NCBI GenBank assembly: GCA_934457145.1
Contig: CAKSHP010000007.1
Coordinates: 1-64,000 of the forward strand
DNA: 64,000 nucleotides
DNA from: an uncultured Clostridia bacterium
GTDB taxonomy: Bacteria; Bacillota; Clostridia; UBA1381; UMGS1253
Direction: 5' to 3'
Shown: one piece after another, positions 22,974 through 31,007 of the stretch
Layout of the letters: every line of letters begins with the position of its first letter
Numbering within the stretch: position 1 is the stretch's first letter
Notes under the pieces: model-generated
The model's database searches: none
Seen by the model: the letters and a program-made list of their open reading frames with translations, nothing else
Told to the model about the DNA's origin: nothing
Translations under genes and position numbers: made by a program

Positions 22974-25028
22974 TTATTTTTTTATTTTTATAATTTTTAC
23001 TCCGTATGAACCCATTTCAATATACTCTCCGACTTCTTCGCCGGTCAAAATATCCGTTCCTTTAATATGCGGATGCTCTATCGTGCACTCGCTCGGGCTG
23101 TAGTTTTCTATAAATAAATATTTGTTTTCATCGTCTTCTCTTGTGTGCGCACTCAAATATTCATAAGGCTCAAAATCTCCCAAAGCGCGTTCAAGTGCAA
23201 GCTCATCAATGAGCTCTCTGTAAAACACATTCAAAAACGCTCCGCCCTCGTCGCGCATAGCAATATAATATGCCTTTCCTTTTCCGTATTCATTTACCGT
23301 CACAGCCGGCTCTCCGGCATAAAAGTCCTTGTTATAAGAACATATCGCCTTTGCCGAGGTCAGATGTATAATATCTAACATATCCTTTGCCCTATAGAAA
23401 TTTCCTTTATATCCGATCGAATTTGTCACTTTCTGTCCGGGCCAGAAGCTTTCCGTTTCCTCGTCCCAGATTCCGAAAACATCTTTAAGCTTTCCTGCCG
23501 GAAATCCTCCCGTATAGCACAAATCGTTTTCGTCAACCATTCCCGAAAGATATGTCATAACAGCGTTTCCCCCGTTTTTAACATAGCTTTCAATCTTTTC
23601 TTCAATACCTGATTTTATCATGTAAAGCATTGGCATAATAACCAAATCATAATTTTTAAAATCATCATCTGCGCTTATAATATCAACGTTTACTCCGTTT
23701 TTCCAAAAAGGAGTGTAATGCTCGATACAAGTGTTAACATAATTTCTTTGTATGTTGTTAAATCCTACAAATGTCTTAAGCGCCATTCTGTTTTCCCAGT
23801 CAAAAACTATTGCAACCTTGCTTTTAACCCGGCTTCCGACAAGTCCGTCAAGCTTCTTTAGCGCACTTCCAACCTCTGCCACATCTTTAAACACTCTCGT
23901 CTTATCCGTGGCACAATGGTCAACCACCGCACCGTGAAACTTCTCCGAACCGCCTCTGCCTTTTCTCCACTGGAAGTAAAGCACGCTGTCTGCGCCGTGA
24001 GCTATCGCCTGCATGGAAGAAAGCATGTGCATTCCCGGCTTTTTTAAACGGTTTACTTCTTTCCAGTTCACTAAGCTCGGCGTGCTTTCCATTAAATAAA
24101 ACGGCTTTTTAAGCATACTTCTCATATAATCATGATTAAATGCCGCGCGCGCCGCCGTATATTTTTCATCGCCGCTGTGCCACGCAGGATAGCTGTCCCA
24201 GGACACAAAGTCAAGCTCTTTTGCCCACTTTGCATAATTATACTTATCAAAATCGCTCTCCATAAAATTAGTGGTAATAGGCTGCGACGCATATTTTTTC
24301 ACCGCATCTCTTTCCATTTTCATAAAATCAAGCTGCATATCCGAACAGTATCTGTCCCAGTCAATATTAAGCCCCATAAAGCTGTTTTCTCTGCCGGCGC
24401 AGTATCCCGGCGCCTCAATTTCATCCCAGTCAGTAAACTCATGGCTCCAAAAATATGTCCAGTATGCCGCATTTAATTTTTTAATATCCGAATTAAATTT
24501 CTTTTTTAAATACTCGCGAAATCCCTTCACACAGTCTTCGCAATAACACTTGCTTCCGTATTCGTTTGACAAATGCCACCCGATAACCGCCGGATGATTT
24601 CCGTATCTTTGCGCAAGCTTTTCATCAATAATTTTAACCTTTTGTCTGTATATTTCAGAGCAATAGCAATGGTTATGGCGATGCGAATACATCATACGCT
24701 GTCCGTTTTCCTCCGTCTGCATAACAGACGGATATTTTTTGACAAGCCATGCCGGTCTTGCTCCCGATGGTGTTGCCATGATAACTTTTTTCCCCGCGGC
24801 GTTTAATTTGTCAAGCACCATATCCATATAAGAAAAATCAAACTTTCCCTCCTCCGGCTCATAAAGCGTCCATGCAAAAATTCCAACGCTGAACACATTG
24901 CATCCCGCCTTATCCATCAGCAAAATATCTTCATCAACAATCCCCTCATACTCCTTCCACTGATCCGGATTATAATCTCCTCCGTGCGCCATGTGCAAAA
25001 AGTTTTCAAGTGCATACACCTTTTCCAT
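22974..25028 (-). CDS. GH42 beta-galactosidase
   Basis: 684 aa. It cleaves terminal beta-galactosides. The domain order is that of GH42: a TIM barrel (about 1-390), a trimerisation domain with a glutamine-amidotransferase-like fold (about 400-610) and a small beta C terminus. The opening GGDYNPDQW is typical. E156 (WHLSNEYG) is the acid/base and E314 (YLMESTPS) the nucleophile; C121, C161, C163 and C166 form the usual zinc cluster. There is no signal peptide. It could act on pectic galactan or arabinogalactan side chains, which would fit the partner GH88. It lies 11 nt after cca. Confidence 0.93.
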   Translation of the reverse strand: MEKVYALENFLHMAHGGDYNPDQWKEYEGIVDEDILLMDKAGCNVFSVGIFAWTLYEPEEGKFDFSYMDMVLDKLNAAGKKVIMATPSGARPAWLVKKYPSVMQTEENGQRMMYSHRHNHCYCSEIYRQKVKIIDEKLAQRYGNHPAVIGWHLSNEYGSKCYCEDCVKGFREYLKKKFNSDIKKLNAAYWTYFWSHEFTDWDEIEAPGYCAGRENSFMGLNIDWDRYCSDMQLDFMKMERDAVKKYASQPITTNFMESDFDKYNYAKWAKELDFVSWDSYPAWHSGDEKYTAARAAFNHDYMRSMLKKPFYLMESTPSLVNWKEVNRLKKPGMHMLSSMQAIAHGADSVLYFQWRKGRGGSEKFHGAVVDHCATDKTRVFKDVAEVGSALKKLDGLVGSRVKSKVAIVFDWENRMALKTFVGFNNIQRNYVNTCIEHYTPFWKNGVNVDIISADDDFKNYDLVIMPMLYMIKSGIEEKIESYVKNGGNAVMTYLSGMVDENDLCYTGGFPAGKLKDVFGIWDEETESFWPGQKVTNSIGYKGNFYRAKDMLDIIHLTSAKAICSYNKDFYAGEPAVTVNEYGKGKAYYIAMRDEGGAFLNVFYRELIDELALERALGDFEPYEYLSAHTREDDENKYLFIENYSPSECTIEHPHIKGTDILTGEEVGEYIEMGSYGVKIIKIKK

Positions 25029-25039
25029 CTCTTTTCCTC

Positions 25040-26377
25040 CTAAATATCATTTTTTTCTTTGTATTTTATTGCAAAACTTTTAAGTTTTTCATTTTCGTTT
25101 TCGCATCTTTTTTCTATAACCGCATTTAATAAATAATTAAGCAAGTGCCCCGTCTGCTTTCCCGTAAAGCCAAGCTCTATTGCATCTCCGCCCTTAAAAT
25201 CAAGCATCTTTAAATTATAGCATAGATTTTTTTCGATAACTTCATCTAAAATCTTGTCAATTTCATCAATCTGTGCACACCTTTGCAGCGCATAGCTTTT
25301 CTCATGTGCGGCAGCGTCTGCTCTTTTTACCTCCAGAAGGTCTTTTAAATTTTCGCTGCCGATTCTTCTCAGCCAGCGCAGCACGCTTTTTTCATTTGCA
25401 AAAATTCTTCCGTCGTGATAATTGACAAGCATTGCCGTTTTCTTTATCGTTTTATTATCAAAGCGCAGCCTTGTAAGAACCTTTGTGCAAATATTTGCCC
25501 CAATCTTCTGATGCGCATAAAAATGCCCTCTGCCCTTTTGGTCAAGTGTAAAACAATAAGGCTTTCCGATATCGTGAAACAGCATACAAAGCCGTATGCA
25601 AAGTTTCGGCTTTGCATACTCCACCGCTTTCAACGTATGAATAAACACATCATATATATGTGCTTCATTGTAAGGCAAAACGCCTTTCGTTTTTTCTATC
25701 TCCGGTATAAAAACCGCAAACACTTCGGAATACCTTTCAATAATTTTTGCCGCGTCTTTTGAAACTATAAGTTTTGAAAACTCTTCGCGTATTCTTTCCT
25801 GAGATATATTTTTTAAAAGCTTTTTCTTTTTTAAAATTGCCTTTTCTGTCTGTTTTTCTATTTTGAATCCCAAAACAGCCGCAAACCTCAGCGCTCTTAA
25901 AATCCGAAGCGCGTCTTCTTCAAAACGCTCTTCCGCCTCTCCGACGCACCTTATTATTTTGCTTTCCAAATCCGCTCTGCCGCCGAAAAAATCGCAAAGT
26001 CCGTCTTTTTCGTTATATGCCATTGCATTTATCGTAAAGTCTCTGCGGCAAAGATCATCTTTAAGACTGTTTGTAAAGCTAACGTCTTTCGGGTGTCTGT
26101 TATCTTCATATTCTCCGTCAATCCGATAAGTTGTTATTTCTATAATATTTTTATTTGTAACAACGCTCACGGTTCCGTGTTTGATTCCCGTTTCAATAAC
26201 CTTAAAACCTTTAAAACACTTTTTAATCTGCTCCGGCAGCGCCGACGTTGTCACATCATAATCATGCGGATTTTTTAAAAGCAGCGCATCTCTCACGCAT
26301 CCGCCGACGGCATATGCCTCAAACCCGTTTTCGCAAAGCGTATCTATAGCCATTTTAACATAGTCCGGCAAATACAA
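25040..26377 (-). CDS. cca: CCA tRNA nucleotidyltransferase, class II, with HD domain
   Basis: 445 aa. It adds or repairs the 3'-terminal CCA of tRNA. N-terminal nucleotidyltransferase motifs are GGCVRDALL and the DYDVTT metal site, followed by RRDFTINAMAY and the EDALRILRALRFA nucleotide-recognition motif. An HD phosphohydrolase domain follows (LFHDIGKPYCF). It heads a transcript with GH42, GH88 and transglutaminase-like genes although it has no metabolic link to them. Promoter at 26411-26439. Confidence 0.95.
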   Translation of the reverse strand: MYLPDYVKMAIDTLCENGFEAYAVGGCVRDALLLKNPHDYDVTTSALPEQIKKCFKGFKVIETGIKHGTVSVVTNKNIIEITTYRIDGEYEDNRHPKDVSFTNSLKDDLCRRDFTINAMAYNEKDGLCDFFGGRADLESKIIRCVGEAEERFEEDALRILRALRFAAVLGFKIEKQTEKAILKKKKLLKNISQERIREEFSKLIVSKDAAKIIERYSEVFAVFIPEIEKTKGVLPYNEAHIYDVFIHTLKAVEYAKPKLCIRLCMLFHDIGKPYCFTLDQKGRGHFYAHQKIGANICTKVLTRLRFDNKTIKKTAMLVNYHDGRIFANEKSVLRWLRRIGSENLKDLLEVKRADAAAHEKSYALQRCAQIDEIDKILDEVIEKNLCYNLKMLDFKGGDAIELGFTGKQTGHLLNYLLNAVIEKRCENENEKLKSFAIKYKEKNDI

Positions 26378-26410
26378 ATTAAATTCCTCTTTTCATACCT
26401 ATCTATTATA

Positions 26411-26454
26411 AGTATACCTTAAACCGCCATATATTGCAAGAACAATTTGTTCTT
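26411..26454 (-). promoter_or_regulatory. Promoter of the cca-GH42-GH88 operon with an adjacent palindrome
   Basis: Minus strand TTGCAA (26434-26439), 17 nt, TATACT (26411-26416). Overlapping the upstream edge of the -35 box is a 17-bp palindrome, AAGAACAA-T-TTGTTCTT (26438-26454). This is a good candidate operator, for a regulator I cannot name. Confidence 0.55.
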
Positions 26455-26477
26455 TTCCCCATTTTTTCGGAAATAAA

Positions 26478-26529
26478 AAAATAAACAAGGGCAAAATGTA
26501 TATTTTTTTCATTTTGCCCCTGTTTATTT
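26478..26529 (-). terminator. Terminator of the XRE-desulfoferrodoxin gene
   Basis: A near-perfect stem of about 19 bp (AAACAGGGGCAAAATG with CATTTTGCCCTTGTTT and flanks) with an A/T loop, followed by a U-run on the minus strand. It overlaps the stop codon of the gene at 26528. Confidence 0.75.
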
Positions 26530-27106
26530 AAACGTTTTTATAAAAAAGTCCGTGCTCTATACACATATAAAACAGCGTTCCGCGTGCAAAATACGGCAAA
26601 CGAAACGTCATATCTTGTTCGGGATAAAGTTTTTTAACAACCGCGCAGTCGCCTGTAACAAATGCCGCAAAGCAAATATAATGCTCTTTTGTCATTTCGT
26701 GTACCGATTCAATAAGATATTCGTTTGCGTCTTTTAAAACTAAAACGCTGTGCTCATCATCTTCAGGCTTTGCCTCAAGCGCACAAAGCTTTTCCGCGCA
26801 GCAGCTGATGTTTGCCTCTCCTATCTGCCAAATAATATTTTTACACACCGGACACATATAAAACCTGACATTTTTAAGATTTCCGTTAACGTATTTATTC
26901 GTTTTCATACTTCCGCTTATAAGGCTCTGTGCGTCAATGCCGAGCGTGTCTGCTATTAGCGGCAGCATTTTCGTGTCCGGAATTCCCGCTCCCGTCTCCC
27001 ATTTTGAAACTGTTTTGTCGCTGACAAACAGCCTGTTTGCAAGCTCAAGCTGCGTCATGTTTTTATCTGTTCTCTTTTTTCGTATCAAAGCGCCTATGTT
27101 TTCCAT
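26528..27106 (-). CDS. XRE-family regulator fused to a desulfoferrodoxin-like domain
   Basis: 192 aa. Residues 1-60 are a Cro/C1 helix-turn-helix (MTQLELANRLFVSDKTVSKW). Residues about 80-192 follow the desulfoferrodoxin plan. A desulforedoxin-like knuckle has C85, C88, C102 and C103. After it come candidate superoxide-reductase iron ligands H119, H136 and H142 (HEMTKEHYI), C182 and H185 (CIEHGLF). The four-His-one-Cys set is complete, though the catalytic lysine before the first His is Glu. The inference is a regulator sensing superoxide, oxygen or iron. The gene is monocistronic with its own promoter and is divergent from the heparinase-like gene. Confidence 0.85.
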   Translation of the reverse strand: MENIGALIRKKRTDKNMTQLELANRLFVSDKTVSKWETGAGIPDTKMLPLIADTLGIDAQSLISGSMKTNKYVNGNLKNVRFYMCPVCKNIIWQIGEANISCCAEKLCALEAKPEDDEHSVLVLKDANEYLIESVHEMTKEHYICFAAFVTGDCAVVKKLYPEQDMTFRLPYFARGTLFYMCIEHGLFYKNV

Positions 27107-27129
27107 TTGTGATTTCTCCTTTCGTATTC

Positions 27130-27158
27130 ATTATACACCACACGCACCGCTTTGTAAA
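27130..27158 (-). promoter_or_regulatory. Promoter of the XRE-desulfoferrodoxin gene
   Basis: Minus strand TTTACA (27153-27158), 17 nt, TATAAT (27130-27135); GAAAGGAG follows before the ATG. It is back to back with the heparinase promoter, 43 bp away. Confidence 0.65.
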
Positions 27159-27201
27159 TCAACGTATCGCAGAGTTTCGTTCAGACACCGGCTATAGATT
27201 A

Positions 27202-27230
27202 TTGACAAGCAAAATGTAATATGATATTAT
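27202..27230 (+). promoter_or_regulatory. Promoter of the heparinase II/III-like gene
   Basis: TTGACA (27202-27207), 17 nt, TATTAT (27225-27230), 35 nt before the ATG, with a GGGG ribosome binding site. Confidence 0.65.
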
Positions 27231-27264
27231 TTTTACATAAATATCATGCAAGCGGGGATAAAAA

Positions 27265-28935
27265 ATGTATAATAATTTTTCTAAAACACTTCCTAAAAAT
27301 TCACACACCGAAAAGCTTATTAAAAACGTTAAAACAGCTGCCGTCTCTTATCTTAATTCACCCATACAATCCCTTAAATATTCCGTATATGCAAACAACC
27401 TTAAAACCGGCGAAAGATTAGCATACGAGCAAATATATATAGAACACAGAAAGCGTCTGAATGTCTTTTTAATAATGGCTCTCTACTCGCCCGACGAAAT
27501 CTATATAAAAGAACTTTGCGATATTCTTTGGGCAATATGCGACGAATTCACATGGTGTTTGCCTGCACACACATATGTTGTGCAAGGTAAAAAAACTATC
27601 TCTGATTTTGAAACGGCAATCGACCTTTTTGCCGCAGAAACTGCATTTTATTTAAGCGAAACAGTTTATCTTGTAAAAGACAGAATTGATTCTATGGTGC
27701 ACAACAGAGTAAAAAGCGAAGTAGAAAGGCGTATTATAAATCCATATTTGTCAGAAAATTTAACATGGGCAAAAAACAATTGGTCGGGCGTCTGCGCTTC
27801 ATCTATAGGCATTTCAATGATTTATTTTAAAATGCATGATGAATTCGAAAAAGCAAAGCCGAAACTTTTAAAATCAATCGACGATTTTTTAGAAAGCTAT
27901 GACAATGACGGCTGCTGCAAGGAAGGCGCGCTCTATTGGGTATACGGCTTCGGATTTTTTTGCTATTTTGCCGAGCTTTTAAACGAATACACAAACGGCA
28001 AAACAAATTATTTTAATTTAAAAAAAGTTAAAAACATTGCGCATTTCGGAGAAAACATCTTTTTAAAAAATAATCACACCATTCCCTTTTCGGACGCACC
28101 CCACGAGCTTAATTACAATATAGGTCTGTTCACACTGCTTAGCAAAAAATATGGCACGCATCTGCCGTCCTTTGACAACGAAAGTCTTTTCGGAGATGAT
28201 GTAAGATACAGAATGTGCCACATGATACGCGACTTTTTTTGGTACGACGAAAGTCTGCCCGCAAGCCGTGATAAAACCGGATTTTTTTGCTACCTCGATG
28301 CAATGTGGTATATAAATAAAAAAGAAAATTACTCATTTGCCGCAAAGGGCGGAAACAACAACGAACCTCATAATCACAACGACCTCGGTTCATTCATTTT
28401 ATATGACAACGGCAAATATATAATAGACGACTTAGGCTGGCCCGTCTATGAAAAAGACTATTTCAGCCCCGATGTCCGCTATGAAAATCTATGCGCCTCC
28501 TCACTTGGGCACAGTGTGTTTTCGTTTGATAATAAAGAACAAATCACAGGTGATGCAGGCTATGCGGTGTTGCTTGAAGCAACCGAAAACTGTTTTGCGC
28601 TTGACCTGTCTGCTGCATACGAACCAAATAAAAAAATCACCCGAAAATTTCAGCTTTCAAATAAAGAAATAAAAATAACCGATTTGCTGCCTTTCAAAGC
28701 AGCCGAAAGATTTGTTACAAGGCTAAAGCCTCAAATATTAAACTCAAGCACCGTAAAAATTGAAAATTGGCACATTAGCTGCAATGTCCCGTGTAAAATA
28801 GAAATTCAAGAAAAATTCTTTCATCCGAGAAACACAATTGTAAAAAGCTCCATGAAAGATACCGAACGGGCATATTTAATCGACTTTATACCTATCAAAT
28901 ATAACGAAAACACAGAAATTCTGATATCAAAATAA
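27265..28935 (+). CDS. Heparinase II/III-like polysaccharide lyase family protein
   Basis: 556 aa. The N-terminal half is an alpha/alpha toroid (about 50-340). From about 350 comes the heparinase II/III domain, with GGNNNEPHNHNDLGSFILYD, whose histidines are the family's metal or catalytic residues, and a beta-sandwich C terminus. No signal peptide is evident, so it may work on imported uronic-acid oligosaccharides, producing the unsaturated ends that the GH88 enzyme at 21846-22967 removes. The substrate (heparin-like, alginate-like or other) cannot be told. It is the sole gene of its transcript. Confidence 0.8.
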   Translation: MYNNFSKTLPKNSHTEKLIKNVKTAAVSYLNSPIQSLKYSVYANNLKTGERLAYEQIYIEHRKRLNVFLIMALYSPDEIYIKELCDILWAICDEFTWCLPAHTYVVQGKKTISDFETAIDLFAAETAFYLSETVYLVKDRIDSMVHNRVKSEVERRIINPYLSENLTWAKNNWSGVCASSIGISMIYFKMHDEFEKAKPKLLKSIDDFLESYDNDGCCKEGALYWVYGFGFFCYFAELLNEYTNGKTNYFNLKKVKNIAHFGENIFLKNNHTIPFSDAPHELNYNIGLFTLLSKKYGTHLPSFDNESLFGDDVRYRMCHMIRDFFWYDESLPASRDKTGFFCYLDAMWYINKKENYSFAAKGGNNNEPHNHNDLGSFILYDNGKYIIDDLGWPVYEKDYFSPDVRYENLCASSLGHSVFSFDNKEQITGDAGYAVLLEATENCFALDLSAAYEPNKKITRKFQLSNKEIKITDLLPFKAAERFVTRLKPQILNSSTVKIENWHISCNVPCKIEIQEKFFHPRNTIVKSSMKDTERAYLIDFIPIKYNENTEILISK

Positions 28936-28943
28936 TCTGCCGG

Positions 28944-28986
28944 AGCGGCTTAAAACTCCCTCAAAAAAGGGGTTTTAAAGCCGCTT
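28944..28986. terminator. Terminator between the heparinase-like and ACT-MBL genes
   Basis: AGCGGCTTAAAACTCC pairs with GGGGTTTTAAAGCCGCTTT across a short A-rich loop; T's follow. The convergent genes end at 28935 and 28986. Confidence 0.65.
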
Positions 28987-30425
28987 TATTCTTCAGGCTT
29001 TAAAACATATTTTTTCATTGCCCCGTGTCCGCAAAATATCTTCCATTCCCCCGCACCGAGCCGCGAGAAAAGCGCTTTTCTTTCCTGTGCACAAAGCTTC
29101 GGATCCGTGTCCACCGAAGTCATCAATATAGGCGCATAACGGTTATATTCAGCCTGCTTTTCCGTCATGTCTTTAATATTTACAAATATGTCTCCGCTGA
29201 AAACTATGCGGTTTTCATAATCAATCAAAACCGACTCTCCGAAAAGATGTCCGCCCATTCCCTGATAAAGCTCAAAATGCAAATTGCCGAAATCAAAAAA
29301 TCCCGTCCGCTCCAAAACCTCTTTGCCGCTGCCGCTTTTACCGACCGTCTTAATCTTTTTCGGATCAACCGGTTTGTATGAAGTCAGTATTTTGCAAATC
29401 TGAATGTATGGCTTATGCAGAGAATTTTTTTCGCGAAAACCGCCGCCCGTTTCATATTCCATCTTCAAACACTTTGCCGACTCCTCACTTGCATAAACCG
29501 TGTCAAAATAAGGCAAAAGTCCGCAGTGGTCAACGTCTGCATGAGTTATAAAAACCTCTTTTTTCATATTCTCAAATTCCGGTATAAGCTTTGAAAACAG
29601 CTTTTTCATTTCATCCGCGCAATATGCATACCCCGTGTCAACAAACAAACATTTCCCCTCGCTCAAAATTATCGCACAGTTGCTTCCGCATGGAGGCTCA
29701 ATTAAAATAACTCCCGTTTCTTCATTGATTTCGTGCATAGAAATTCTCGGTAAATAGTTTTTCCCTCTTGCCTGCGCCAAAAGCTTGCAAAAGCGGCTTA
29801 TGCTGTCAAATGTGCGATACGGCGACACATCCGAGTCATCAAGCTGCTGCATCAAAAGATTTGTGTTCACCATAAGCGCCTCGCGCGAATCGCTTGAAAT
29901 CTGCATAAGCGACGCAAGCTCATCAACGAAATGTATATAAAAAATACTGTTGTCATAAATTTTGTCCGCATGATTATAGTCTATAACCCGAACTTCGCAA
30001 AGCTTTTTTACCTCTTTTAAAAATTCATCAATTTTTTGCGCATCGTTTACCACAACACCCATTTTAAAATACTGATAGTCCGAACCGTTCTCCTGTGAAT
30101 TTATATAAGAAATATTAAAACTGAATTTGCTTATCAAATCCAGAATATCCGTAACGCTCCCCGGAATATCGCGGATTTTAAACTCCATAAGTATAACATT
30201 TTTTGCATTTTCGCCGCACCCCGTATACCCTATCTGTTCAAGCTTTTTTGCCGCCGCGTCAAGCTGTTCTTTTGTGCCCTTTGCATCTATAAAAAGCATA
30301 TGCGAATCAACTGCCTTGTTATAGCTGACTCTCGTTATATTTACGCCAAACTCCGCAAAACAGCGGCTCGCCTTTAAAAATGCACCTATGTGATTCGGCA
30401 TAACCGTAACAAATGTTTTCTTCAT
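28986..30425 (-). CDS. ACT-ACT-metallo-beta-lactamase fusion hydrolase
   Basis: The start is the ATG at 30423-30425 because GGGGGAAG lies just upstream. 479 aa. Residues 1-70 and 75-150 look like two tandem ACT-type ligand-binding domains (VTVMPNHIGAFLKASRCFAE; MEFKIRDIPGSVTDILDLIS). From about 235 a metallo-beta-lactamase fold begins, with the metal motif HADVDH (295-300), a later GGHLFGES loop, SGD and the final CGHG histidine. ACT domains usually bind amino acids, so a ligand-gated hydrolase is suggested. Such a fusion is uncommon. The substrate is unknown. Confidence 0.7.
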   Translation of the reverse strand: MKKTFVTVMPNHIGAFLKASRCFAEFGVNITRVSYNKAVDSHMLFIDAKGTKEQLDAAAKKLEQIGYTGCGENAKNVILMEFKIRDIPGSVTDILDLISKFSFNISYINSQENGSDYQYFKMGVVVNDAQKIDEFLKEVKKLCEVRVIDYNHADKIYDNSIFYIHFVDELASLMQISSDSREALMVNTNLLMQQLDDSDVSPYRTFDSISRFCKLLAQARGKNYLPRISMHEINEETGVILIEPPCGSNCAIILSEGKCLFVDTGYAYCADEMKKLFSKLIPEFENMKKEVFITHADVDHCGLLPYFDTVYASEESAKCLKMEYETGGGFREKNSLHKPYIQICKILTSYKPVDPKKIKTVGKSGSGKEVLERTGFFDFGNLHFELYQGMGGHLFGESVLIDYENRIVFSGDIFVNIKDMTEKQAEYNRYAPILMTSVDTDPKLCAQERKALFSRLGAGEWKIFCGHGAMKKYVLKPEE

Positions 30426-30467
30426 TAAAACTTCCCCCATGCTCCGCTTTGTTTTATTTTTTGCCTT

Positions 30468-30496
30468 ATTATACTACAATCTTTTCACATTTTCAA
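30468..30496 (-). promoter_or_regulatory. Promoter of the ACT-MBL gene
   Basis: Minus strand TTGAAA (30491-30496), 17 nt, TATAAT (30468-30473). It occupies the space where the missing N-terminal codons of the GNAT gene would lie. Confidence 0.65.
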
Positions 30497-30511
30497 TACT
30501 GAGCCTTTCTT

Positions 30512-30958
30512 TTGGCAAAAAACAACAAAATAGGCTGGAAAAAAGGCATATATCCGTCAGATACGCTTATCATGTCTGCCCTTGAAAACGGCGAATTATA
30601 TACCTTAACCGATAACGGCGCAATCGCCGGATGCGTTATTTTAAATTCCTCATGCAATGAAGAATATAAAAACGTTTGCTGGAAAACAAACTTTTCTTCA
30701 AACGAAATTTTAGTTTTGCACGCCCTTGCCGTAGCATATAAATATCAGGGAAGCGGCAGCGGCAAAAAGCTGGTGTCTGAAATAATAAACTTTGCCCGTT
30801 TAGCCGGAAAAAAGGCGCTGCGTCTTGATATCCTTGCTAAAAACGCTGCCGCCCGCCGTTTATACACCGGCGCCGGTTTTTGCTTTGTTCAGGCAAAAGA
30901 TATGTTTTATGAAGACACCGGCACCACAAAATACGAATTATATGAACTTGTTTTGTAA
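30512..30958 (+). CDS. GNAT-family N-acetyltransferase, probably 5'-truncated
   Basis: 148 aa from a TTG with no convincing ribosome binding site. The acetyl-CoA site (YQGSGSGKKLV), LDILAKNAAARRLYTGAGF and the C-terminal strands are intact. However, the frame opens at the IGWKKGIYP region, about 20-25 residues into the usual family sequence, and an in-frame TGA lies four codons upstream (30500). The upstream DNA is the divergent ACT-MBL promoter, not coding. It may be a decayed gene or a short functional variant. The family is certain; the activity is not. Confidence 0.6.
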   Translation: MAKNNKIGWKKGIYPSDTLIMSALENGELYTLTDNGAIAGCVILNSSCNEEYKNVCWKTNFSSNEILVLHALAVAYKYQGSGSGKKLVSEIINFARLAGKKALRLDILAKNAAARRLYTGAGFCFVQAKDMFYEDTGTTKYELYELVL

Positions 30959-30973
30959 TTTCTATATAAAAAA

Positions 30974-31002
30974 TCCGGCAAAGTAAAAACAACCTTGCCG
31001 GA
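30974..31002. terminator. Terminator downstream of the stalk/chagasin operon
   Basis: TCCGGCAA and TTGCCGGA form an 8-bp stem; on the minus strand it runs into TTTTTTATA. It serves the minus operon ending at 31008 and possibly the convergent GNAT gene. Confidence 0.65.
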
Positions 31003-31007
31003 TAATT

